A DNA stretch of 64,000 nt. It comes from Armigeres subalbatus. Lineage: Eukaryota; Arthropoda; Insecta; Diptera; Culicidae. This document shows, piece by piece, positions 20,925-30,600 of this stretch. Every line of letters begins with the position of its first letter. The first letter of the stretch is position 1. The stretch lies in NCBI RefSeq assembly GCF_024139115.2, contig NC_085139.1, positions 15,037,533 through 15,101,532 on the forward strand, written 5' to 3'. Position numbers and translations under genes: made by a program. The notes under the pieces were generated by a model. The model had not been told where the DNA came from. It did not search any database and saw only the letters and a list, made by a program, of their open reading frames with translations.

Positions 20925-20990
20925 CTCCTGATTCAGGAGTTGCAGGCCAGAAGCTTTGACCTTGGCGCAACCAAACAGGTCCGTTGAACC
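20874..20990. repeat. perfect 58-bp inverted repeat at a transposon junction
   Basis: 20874-20931 and 20933-20990 are exact reverse complements around a single T. The left arm is BEL2 coding sequence; the right arm is an inverted copy of it placed between the target-site copy CTCCTGAT (20925-20932) and the first base of the hAT-type element (20991). Confidence 0.95.
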
Positions 20991-22518
20991 TAGGGTGGTC
21001 GGTATTGGTCATTTTTGACAAATACCGGTATTCGGTATTTGGTGGAGTCAATACCGGTAATACCGGTAAAATACCGGTTTTGGGGAAAATTTCAGGTATT
21101 AAATGAAAAACTTTTTATTTGGACTTTTGGATGCAAAAACAATATTTGTTGAAAAACTTCGAATGTTGAAATCATTGTTTGCTGAGCTGAGAAAAGCATA
21201 ACTTAAGTAATTAATTGATTTAGTAACCAACATACTGAGTGACTCATCTCCCAATCCGCATTGGATTTTGTTGGCAATGTGGGCTTCGTGGCCGTGCGGA
21301 TAGCGACGAGATCGAAAAATTCTCCACTGGTCCACTGGGTGTTATGTGTCCTGTCCGTTGTCTCATGCTAGGTGTTAAGTGTTCAGTCTGTACGACCTCT
21401 GGTCGAAGACGGTGTCCCTGTCTTTAATTGTTGTCAACTACTGAGAATCCCTTTTTTGGTTCAACCGAAGTTGGACGAATGGTTCGAAAGCCGTCAAAAA
21501 TCAGTGTGAAATACTTTCCCTTAATCCATTCAGAGACATTTTCTTCGTATTGATCCTTAGGAATGGCCATTGTCTCAGTTTCAACGATCGCATCAGGAAT
21601 GATTAGACGCTTCAATATATTGTCCGCTTTCTTAATCAAAGTAGCTTTAGATGTCTTGAAGAAAATCGTTTCTGATCAATTGCTTCACGGCAGAATTATT
21701 CAAAAAAGCAAAAAGATCGTGCAGAACTCACGGCAGAGTAGTTCCACAGCAGCTTGAACAGGTTCGAGGGCTTAAATTATTTCCCCAATCGCCAAAAAAT
21801 TATCACCGAAGTTTAATTCGGGTTAAAGCTTCAACTCATAGATCCGTATGAGCATAGATAACATACTATTTCAGTGTGCTTTGGTGTCAGCCACTTATTC
21901 AAATCTTTTCCGAATTCAGAACGGACATATTTTTGCAGCAAATCGTGTTTTACATTTTTCTGAGAATCACTACTATGGCTTAATGATGAACTCTTGTATA
22001 ATAAGAAAAATAACTTTAATAAAGATTTAAAAAACTGCTATGGCACGTACCTTTTTCACAATTTCATTTATGGTAAGAAAATTCTTGACGATGTCAACAA
22101 TATACATTGAAGAAAAAAGTCAGTGGCTGAGGGAATGAAGCAATATGTATGATTAATGTCGATGATGATCGATGTTTGCTGTAGGTGAATTTCGTCGATG
22201 ATGCTTACTTAGGAAAGGTTCATCCATGCGCACATTCAATTGTTGTATTTTTTGCACGATGAGTCTTTACTGCTTGTAACCTAATATCTCTCCCATCTAT
22301 GCTGGATTTCCTATTTATATGGGACAGATATGCGATTACATGCAGTTTAGCTGATATATGTAGGTAAAAACTATTCGAGATTTTTTATTCTGACAGCAAA
22401 ATTTGAAATACCGAAAATACCGGTATTTTCCGTCTCCAAAAACCGGTATTTTCGGTATCCAAAATTGGCCGGTAATACCGGTATTACCGGTTTCGGTACT
22501 ACCGGTTAGACCACCCTA
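20991..22518. mobile_element. hAT-type element with ACCGGTATT subterminal repeats
   Basis: The ends TAGGGTGGTC and GACCACCCTA are perfect 10-bp inverted repeats. Both subterminal regions are packed with ACCGGTATT / AATACCGGT copies. The 8-bp duplication CTCCTGAT is at 20925-20932 and 22519-22526; the left copy is separated from the element by the 58-bp inverted filler. No transposase is recognisable. A 71-codon minus-strand frame at 21424-21639 is the longest and is unidentified. Confidence 0.85.
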
Positions 22519-23205
22519 CTCCTGATGTCTGCGTTGAACAGATTGATCCAGCCTCTTTTTTACCTTTCTCGTATTTTTATAGAGGGATGAAGGCAAATCT
22601 GTAAACTTCACACTACTGCCTAATCAGTCACACTGACTACACGTACCATGCGAGGCTGTCCATGATGTCTTTACTTTGTACAACTCCTGTGCATCAATTT
22701 GGGCGTGGATCACCATGACCGGATTTTCACCGTTACACACTATTTCAGAGTATACATATCCCAGCGTAACGGGAAAAGCCTCTCCAGCCTCTTTTGAAGA
22801 ACGGAAATCTGTATTACGTTGATTCCGTCACAACTCACAAAGAACGAACTCCAAGAAACTCGGCTACATCAGCACGCAAGAATACGAAGATGCTCTACTG
22901 CAATTGGTTCACAACTCCCAAGAAGAATGCTTTCCCCAGTAGATTGCAAGTCTGTCCCGGGTGGATCATTACCACGTGAAATTATTTCGCTCTGGACAAC
23001 AAGTCGTCATCGCAAGCGCCAGTGAAAGATTCTGGATCCCCAATATCCGAAACTTGGTGCATAAAGTCCTCCACGAATGCGCTACCTGCTTCCGAGTGAG
23101 GCCAAGATGTTTGGAACAGCTGATGCCGAACTAGAAAGGGTAGCACCGGCAACGCCATTCCTGAAGGTCGATGTGGATTACTGTGATCCGTTTTTGGTTT
23201 CCTAC
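22519..23205 (+). pseudogene. BEL2 polyprotein fragment, integrase N-terminal region
   Basis: The BEL2 frame resumes and carries the RNase H-integrase linker, then the integrase zinc-binding region (motifs around SASERFWIPNIRN and HECATCFRV) and the first catalytic Asp region (KVDVDYCDPF). It contains several stops and frame changes. It ends at the target site CCTAC of the inserted LTR element and continues in frame at 28679. Confidence 0.8.
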
Positions 23206-23383
23206 CGTGTGGGGCGAGACAGCCCTGTTATATACCGCTCTATATTATATACATCTAGGTGTTGATGATGAGCAAGCAGCCAAGCATCGTTCTCCCTCAG
23301 TCTGAGTCTAACAGTTACCCGAGTAAGGCGATCTCTCCGCCGAGTGCAGTGGGTGATTTCCTGGCGCAGTAGCAGGTTACACA
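23206..23383 (+). repeat. 5' LTR of the 5.5-kb LTR element
   Basis: 178 bp, identical to the 3' copy except for the first base and one T/A difference near 23257. Confidence 0.92.
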
Positions 23384-23402
23384 TTTGGCGACAGTGGCAG
23401 GC
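23384..23402 (+). promoter_or_regulatory. putative primer-binding site
   Basis: TTTGGCGACAGTGGCAGGC follows the 5' LTR and contains TGGCGACAGTG, the kind of TGG-initial sequence complementary to a tRNA 3' end. The tRNA is not assigned. Confidence 0.5.
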
Positions 23403-23574
23403 CGGCTGCTCACTTCATTTAGTATCGAGTGTAACATTTTTAAAACTTATTTTTTAATAATAATACTGTGTCATGGAAATCACCTACTGCGCAGTTTCAC
23501 GAAAAAGTGTAATTTTTTTAAATAAGCTGTTTACTTTTTGTTGTGTTTGCGTAGGGAAAGACGCTGCGAGTTGG

Positions 23575-24560
23575 GAGAATCGCAATGGCGTGTTGGTAAG
23601 TGACAGGGAGTAGATTCGAAGTGATATACGTGTTTTGAAAACCATAATGGTGTATTAGAAGGAAGGTGAAGACGAAACGATTTGCGTGTTAGTAAGTGAC
23701 AGAGAGTAGATTCGAAATGATTTGCGTGTCTTTAGGACCGCAATGGCGTGTTGGGAGGACCGCCAGATAAAAATATTTGCGTGTTTTGAGGACCGCAATG
23801 GCGTGTCGGGAGGACCGCCAGATAACATTATTTGCGTGTTTTGAGGACAGCAATGGCGTGTTGGGAGGACCGCCAAGTAAAATTATTTGCGTGTTTTGAG
23901 GACCGCAATGGCGTGTTAGGAGGACCGCCAAGTAAGATGATTTGCGTGTTTTGAGGACCGCAATGGCGTGTTGAGAGGACCGCCAAGTAAAATTATTTGC
24001 TTGTTTTGAGGACCGCAATGGCGTGTTGAGAGGACCGTCAAGTAAAATGATTTGCGTGTTTTGAGGACCGCAATGGCGTGTTGGGAGGACCGCCAAGTAA
24101 GATGATTTGCGTGTTTTGAGGACCGCAATGGCGTGTTGGGAGGACCGCCAAGTAAAATTATTTGCATGCTTTGAGGACCGCAATGGCGTGTTGGGAGGAC
24201 CGCCAAGTAAAATGATTTGCGTGTTTTGAGGACCGCAATGGCGTGTTGGGAGGACCGCCAAGTAAGATGATTTGCGTGTTTTGAGGACCGCAATGGCGTG
24301 TTGGGAGGACCGCCAAGTAAGATGATTTGCGTGTTTTGAGCACCGCAATGGCGTGTTGGGAGGATCGCCATGTAAAATTATTTGCGTGTTTAGAAGACCG
24401 CCAATGGCGTATTAGGATGATCACCAAGTCAAATTGAAATGAATGGCGTTCTTTGAAAGCCGCAATGGCGTGTTGGGAGGACCGCCAAATAAAGTTGAAA
24501 CTATTTGCGCGTTTTGATGATCGTAATGGCATGTTGGGAAGCCCATCAAGTAAACTTGAA
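23575..24560. repeat. 55-bp minisatellite inside the LTR element
   Basis: A 55-bp unit (core GACCGCAATGGCGTGTT, then GGACCGCCAAGTAAA and TTTGCGTGTTTTGAG) is repeated about 11 times with high identity at 23736-24365 and more loosely at both edges. Because 55 is not a multiple of three and the unit lacks stops in all minus-strand frames, long repetitive ORFs of up to 219 codons arise. Confidence 0.95.
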
Positions 24561-25727
24561 ATGGGAATGCTTTCAAATTTTATAGACTGCAGAGTCGTTG
24601 TGAAAGATTTAAGGTTCCACCAAACACACGCGACGCGATTCTATAGCTTGGCGACAGCGATTCTGTCGCCATTGGTATGGAAGCGTAAATAGAACATTGC
24701 CTGCAGCGACCCAACGATAGAATCGCGGCGGCTAGTTGTCGCCGTCGCGGTGATCAAATCGCTCAGGTCTGGGAGAGCCATTAAACAACAAAATATGATT
24801 ATCGCCAGATAGATTGAAAGTAAGGTTTTCAAGTTGGAGCGCAGTGCACGCTACGGCGTGGGCATGTTGAAAGGACAACCGTATATAGTGCAGATGGTTT
24901 AAAATTATGATGAACGCAATAGTGTGTTAAGAGGATCCCTAGAAAGCACAAAGCAATTTTTTTTAATATGGAGAGAAAAACAATGACGTGTTGAATGCAT
25001 TGCCAGTTGATGTAAAAGTATGGGATTGCCAAATGCGCACCTGTTTACGTGACAAATGACTAGTTTGTCTTAGCCTAGCAAGCGGTAATATCAGTGTCAT
25101 ATCGTGTTGGTGTTAAAATACAACACCTGGTGCAAAATGAACATAAACTACCAAATAATATGTAAATGGAAACATATGTTAAGAGCAAAAAGAAAAAAAA
25201 AGAAGAGCACCTAAATCAAAATCGTTTTTTTATGCTCGTTTGTTACGCTTCCGTCATACGCATATTTGTCTCATGTTTGCTAGGATTCCTATGAACATGG
25301 GACAGTTATGCATGTGTATAACGGCAACATCGACGTGTTACGTGTTACGGGTTACCACGGTGGTGTTACGCGAAATTCAAATTATAAGGATGCTTCCGAA
25401 ACGGCAGAAAGTTGGTTATAGCAAGATACTTTTATGTCTTCTTGTAAACATCGCATTGGCATGGATTGACACTATATTAGCCGTTCGATAACTACATGTT
25501 TACTTTTCAGTTTGCGAATGCCGATCGATAACTGCAAAGCATTTTATACGTCAAACGGTTGTTAATCGACGTCAGATTCAATAAAAGTGCATCTGATTGT
25601 GCAGCGCAATGCAGCTGTCATCGAGTATGACATCGTTTCGAAGTTTAGCGTTCCGATAACTGCAAAGGTGTTGCAACTATCGAATTGCAGTTAAAAAGCA
25701 TTGCAGTTATCGAACGTCTACTGAATT
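24561..25727. other. LTR-element interior, no gene seen
   Basis: Only short frames. A frame of 83 codons at 25240-25491 has hydrophobic stretches but no recognisable family. Confidence 0.5.
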
Positions 25728-26093
25728 TAGAGATGGGCATTCAGATTCGGAACCGTTAAAATGATCCGGATCTTTGTTGTTAGTGAATGATTCACAGCTC
25801 ACTTTTTAAAAGATCCGGATCACCAGATCAGCAAACTAACTAACCACTTGTAATGACATGACAAAACGAAAAGCTTATTGTGAATTCTTTACACATGTAA
25901 TATATCCTTGTGAGCGTTGAAATTTTGGCATGTACGGGTCGAAATCATGGTCCAGAATGCTAACCATTTCACTATTTTGCATTCTCCTTACGTATTGTTC
26001 TAAAGATCCGATCCGTATGAAAGATCCGGATCATTAGACTGAATGACCCAGATCTGAACCGTCCAATTAAATGATCCGTTTGGCCCATCTCTA
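25728..26093. mobile_element. small hAT-type element with GATCCGGATC repeats
   Basis: The ends TAGAGATGGGC and, on the other strand, TAGAGATGGGC match. Flanks are ACTGAATT (25720-25727) and ACTGTATT (26094-26101), an 8-bp duplication with one mismatch. The interior has repeated GATCCGGATC and AAATGATCCG motifs. No ORF. Confidence 0.8.
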
Positions 26094-26589
26094 ACTGTAT
26101 TAGTATGATTTACAGAACGGGACGTTCAGTAACTTGGCTTCACCAGCTACATTGATGTATTGCCACGTAACATTTACAAGATGTATAAGGCAGGTATTAT
26201 ATAGAGTTGCGCAAAGAGTGAACCCAAATCTATCTATTGAACTGTCAAACTGGCTACCTATCGAGGAAATGAAAAAAGGCTTGTTGATAAGGTGGAAGTG
26301 AAGTTAGAAGGGAAGCCACTTAAAGGGTTGAATAAAGCTGAAAGTTGCCTAAATAATTATATGAGCATCATATATAATCAGTATAAGCAAATTCTCTTTG
26401 CCTACTTTTACTTTCTTAAACCTTCGGAAAAAATCCTGTTACAATCATGAATACGTCTTAGACGATGTACATGACAGGAAATGACTCTAAAAAAAACTTT
26501 GTAGATAAACCACGAGTTTGCATCGCGATGCATCGCGATGCATCGGTGGTGATCAGTGATTCATCATTTCGTTTCAAAGAAATCTAAGC

Positions 26590-28130
26590 AGGAGGTTTTC
26601 AAATAAAGTTATTAAAGTTGTAATTGTTATTGTTGGTTATTAGGGGAACGAAAATCTGGTTGCCTCTCAATGTTGCTTTGAACTTGGCCATGGTGTTCTG
26701 CTGCCTAGACGTCAACGGTAGTTGGTTCTTGCTATAATTACGCCCTTCTTCATCGAATTGGTACAAACGATCTAGTTCTCCCGACGCCTATAGTGAAGGT
26801 GTTGTAGCAAGTAGCCAGGAAGTTGTTTAAAGAATCCTTGCATATCCAGTGGTAATAGTTTGTTGCAATGTCGTGACCGAGTATCGCGTTCGAAACAGTC
26901 GTTGTTGACTCTCTGCGTCGAATATTGTAAACGAATCGAATTAAGTGCTTCCGACTAGCCCGGGTACTAGACAACATCACCGTTTGTAAACAATGGTACT
27001 ACCACAGATTGCACTAGCTTACTTTTAGTTGCAACGGATAGTACCGGCGAGAATCTTCTAAAAGTGCGCAGTGTATTAAAGACATTACGTGTAACATCGT
27101 TTACCTGATTGGTTCATTTCAGACGCCTGTCCATATGTAGTCCGAGGTTTACCACGCAGTTCGAGAAGTACAGACAGAAGTACAGTACAGAATACAATAT
27201 CAGTCGCAGACACAACATGATCGCTTTACTTTTATTCGGATTCGGAAATAAGTGATTCGCTCTTGACCGATGTTCTTGTGGACAGCAACGACCAATCTCT
27301 CTATCTCTCGTATAGGTCCGGAAAGGTAGAGGCATAAAGCTGATAACTGCATTTTAGACTACATGGAAAATTGTTTATGTACATGCTGAAAGAAAGGGCA
27401 CTCAAGCACGGTCCCGGTGGTATTTTATCCGTGATCGGCAGTTGTGATGAAGAGACGTTGCCTATTCTCACTGCCTGAGTACGATTGTCGAGGAATGGAT
27501 AAATTAGACTATATGCTCCATCGGAGAAATGGAATTCGTCGTGCAGTTTTCTTCCCAACGGTTGGTGACGTACACAGTTGAATGCCATCGAAAATCCATT
27601 TTATTGTACAAAGATTGTTGTCTAGATTGTTGAAAACGTCAAGGGTAACTTGGCTGAGGCAGTTGTGAACTGTAGCATTTCATATATCTCGACTGATTTC
27701 TCACTAGGTATGTTTATTCATCGCCATTGTCAATGTGTAAAACAATCTGGTCAAGCAAGATCTTTTCCAACACTTTGCTGACTGTGGTAAGTACACTAAT
27801 CGGTCGATAGTCTTTGGGACTCATCGGATTTGTGACTTTTGGTATCGGCGTGATTAATCCCCTTTTCTCCAGACGACCGGAAAACCTTTTGCTTCAATAA
27901 TGGGATTGTAGACGTGAACCAGCAGCGGTAGAATGAACGGCATCAGCATTTTGACACACGAGACTGGAATTCCGTCTCTCCCTTCGGCGTTGGCGTGAAT
28001 TTCTACCATTTTGATCAGTGTGTTGTACATATACTGATGTTGATTACTATCTATTACTATCATGAAGGAATGTGTATGTGATTGAGTAACGAAAAAAAAG
28101 TACGAGGAAAATAAATCCAGCATTTTTCAT
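26590..28130 (-). pseudogene. jockey-like reverse transcriptase fragment
   Basis: Minus-strand translation gives, in order, an RT N-terminal piece (GRDGIPVSCVK, then SPKDYRPISVL near 27800), a middle piece (27588-27301) with the LS.LSF..YINN block and a YAxx remnant where YADD is expected, and a C-terminal piece (26980-26590) with FVYNIRRRES and NQLPLTSRQQ that parallels the C-terminal region of the RT at 16601-18175. It has many stops and frameshifts. The likely 3' end near 26520 has a 10-bp tandem repeat (GATGCATCGC). Confidence 0.7.
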
Positions 28131-28495
28131 GGGTTATTTAAAGCCGATAATATTTCTTGGATAAGGAATGAAAGCTTTTGAGGGGTTGTGGAAGGATACG
28201 CATTACGCAAATCAATGCTGCAATGCCAAAGCGTCTGGTCGATGCAGGAGAGTTGGAATCTTAACGTTGCTGGGACTAAGGTGATAGTTGTGATTCGCTA
28301 ATGATCATCGAAATCAATTCTATCTGAGGGATTTGAAGGCACATTGTGGTAGGAAATCGTTCTTTACACCCCATCTTTATAGTGGTGTTATCACCGAGAA
28401 ATAAATAAAATAGCTCGTAAGTACATATACAATAAAAGAGACCAAAGAAGATATTATTGCACGACACTAACAAAAAATCCGGAGAGAAAGGGGGA

Positions 28496-28673
28496 TGTGT
28501 GGGGCGAGACAGCCCTGTTATATACCGCTCTATATTATATACATCTTGGTGTTGATGATGAGCAAGCAGCCAAGCATCGTTCTCCCTCAGTCTGAGTCTA
28601 ACAGTTACCCGAGTAAGGCGATCTCTCCGCCGAGTGCAGTGGGTGATTTCCTGGCGCAGTAGCAGGTTACACA
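28496..28673 (+). repeat. 3' LTR of the 5.5-kb LTR element
   Basis: 178 bp, preceded by the purine tract GGAGAGAAAGGGGGA (28481-28495). The target duplication CCTAC follows. Confidence 0.92.
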
Positions 28674-28678
28674 CCTAC

Positions 28679-29545
28679 CCTCATCGCCGGAATACTCCAG
28701 TAAAGTGCTTCGTTGCGGTATTCGTCTGCCTTGTAACAAAGGCAGTTCATGTTGAATTAGTCTACTATCTCACAATGGAAGCGTTTTTGGCAGCACTAAA
28801 ACGCTTCACCGCCCGGCGAGGACGAACGGTCCTTATAATGTCTGACAATGGCATGAATTTCGTTGAAGCAAAGCGGGGGCTTCGACAGCTGTTGAACTCC
28901 AGCAATTCCAGAACGTCAATGCTTGCAACGCCGCAAATGGATGGATTGAATTTAAGTTCATTCCAGCAAGGTCGCCAAACTTTGGTGGTCTGTGGGAAGC
29001 CGCTTTCAAGAAGGTCATCCAAAGCCAGGCGCTTTTGTACGATGAAATACAAACTGTGCTCACGCAGATCCAAGTCATTTTGAATTCAAGACCCCTCACC
29101 TTGCTCAGTAACGATCCTGGAAATTTCGAGGCGCTCACACCTGGGCATTTTCTGCTACAGCGTCCACAAACAGCCATCGCAGAACCCGATCTGGACAATA
29201 TTCCAAGCAAACGTCTCTCCGTCTGGCAAAGGCCGCAGGACATTTCCCAGAAGCTGTGGCAAACGTGGACCACCTTATACCTTTCCGACCTGCACAACTG
29301 AAGAAAGTGGACACGTCAGCGTGACAAGATTTCCGTCGGCACTATGGTGTTGCTGATAGACGAGCGGCTTCCGCCGCTAAAGTGGAACTTGGGTCGTATG
29401 ACTGCCATTTCTCGAGGCTCAGACGATAACATCTGTGTGGTAGACACTACGAATGGGGTCTTCCGAAGAGAACTCTCGAAGATTTGCGTACTCTCTATCC
29501 AGGTTAACGCAAATCCAACTCCGCACTCCGTAAGTTTTATTTCCA
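28679..29545 (+). pseudogene. BEL2 polyprotein fragment, integrase core and C-terminal end
   Basis: A continuation of the integrase core: VFVCLVTKAVHVELV, FTARRG, MSDNGMNFV with the second catalytic Asp, then, after a frameshift near 28920, FGGLWEAAFK with the Glu of the triad, LNSRPL, LTPGHFL, and after a stop at about 29301 the C-terminal VLLIDERLPPLKW..GR segment ending near 29545. These motifs are diagnostic of BEL/Pao integrase. The fragment is inactive. Confidence 0.88.
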
Positions 29546-30030
29546 ATCAGATTTGCAAAAAGTTATCGAAATGTTTATACCCCCTGCAAGAATCTTGCAC
29601 ATGATCCGAATAATAGACGGCTAAACTAAGTTATCCTAGCCAGATAACCCTCGTGGTGTACCACCATTTCGCCAGCCAAAATTATTTATATACCGTACCA
29701 CAATAACACCTAAATTGGTACTTAGGATAATAAAGAAGTGCCCTATCGTGCAACGAAAAATCCCAGGCGACACAAACGGGGAAATCCGGGTCCCATTTGC
29801 ACTCAACTAAGTTTTGTCGCTGTTCTACCGGTCCCGGGTCCCCGGGACAGTCGATCGTTTGGAACCAACCCCATCAGTCCAATACTCTGTCCATGAACCC
29901 CCAATTCGAGGTGATGGTAATGTGAGCGTCCTCAAAAAGTCCTGTCCATCGAACTTTAGTAAGAGTAATCCGTTTGAGTCGGCCCCCGGCAACAGCAGCG
30001 CGGTGGAGTACATTTCTGCAAGCGAATAAA
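29546..30030. other. sequence 3' of BEL2, nothing recognised
   Basis: This should include the BEL2 3' UTR or LTR if those survive. AATAAAG occurs near 29729. I cannot find a matching 5' copy. Confidence 0.4.
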
Positions 30031-30034
30031 TTTT

Positions 30035-30600
30035 TGCAGTCTCTCGTTCTGACGGGGGTTCGTGATTTTGCTACCGACGGAAACTTTCTGTCATCACCAA
30101 GCGATTTTACGTATTGTGTTAAAATTTTGGTTCTAGATGAAATCAACAACAACACCAAATCAGAATCTTGAGATCAAATTTCACATTACTGATACTGTTG
30201 TCATCCATGCGAATATTTTTTTCAGCGTCTCCCTCCGACGCTCGCTGATTTTGTTACGGACGGCAACTTTCTGTGGTTGTCAAGCAATTAATTTTCACTT
30301 TGAACCAAATTCGCCCAGGTTTAACTTTACCTTGTATAGAATTGTAATTTCCAATATTGCGCCTTCCGCATCACTAACACCTACCATTCAATAGTTCGAT
30401 GCGCGCCTGTGGTTCTGCTGTTGAAGGCAATTTTTTACTGTCGCCAAGCATAATGATTAGCGCTATGATGAAAATTTGTTTCGACATACATTTTCTTTTG
30501 TAAAATTGAGATTCGGAAAACAACCGATTTATTTTCAATCACGCGCCTTCCCTATTAACTGCAACAAAACTAGATCCTGAATCATGCGAGAAAATTCCAC
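30035..30600. repeat. degenerate tandem repeat, about 170-bp period
   Basis: Three diverged units share TTTCTGT..T..CCAAGC / CAAGCAATTA, a TTTGAAC or TTTGTT segment and (A/T)TTGCGCCTTCC or CGCGCCTTCC. A further unit-like copy is at about 14280-14400. Confidence 0.5.

Larger units (their letters stand above)
23206..28673 (+). mobile_element. non-autonomous LTR retroelement, 5.5 kb, 178-bp LTRs
   Basis: Direct LTRs 23206-23383 and 28496-28673 begin (T/C)GTGTGGGG and end TTACACA, with TGTGT/ACACA termini, and differ at two positions. A 5-bp target duplication CCTAC is at 23201-23205 and 28674-28678. A PBS-like string follows the 5' LTR, and a purine tract precedes the 3' LTR. The interior has no gag or pol of its own; it holds a minisatellite, a small hAT-type element and a jockey-like fragment on the minus strand. 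It must have been moved by another element's proteins. Confidence 0.88.

Noticed and set aside
21424..21639. 71-codon minus-strand frame as a hAT transposase remnant
   Set aside because: I could not identify a BED finger, DDE or dimerisation motif in it.
23575..24560. CRISPR-like regular repeats
   Set aside because: There are no unique spacers; the 55-bp units are contiguous, and the genome is eukaryotic.
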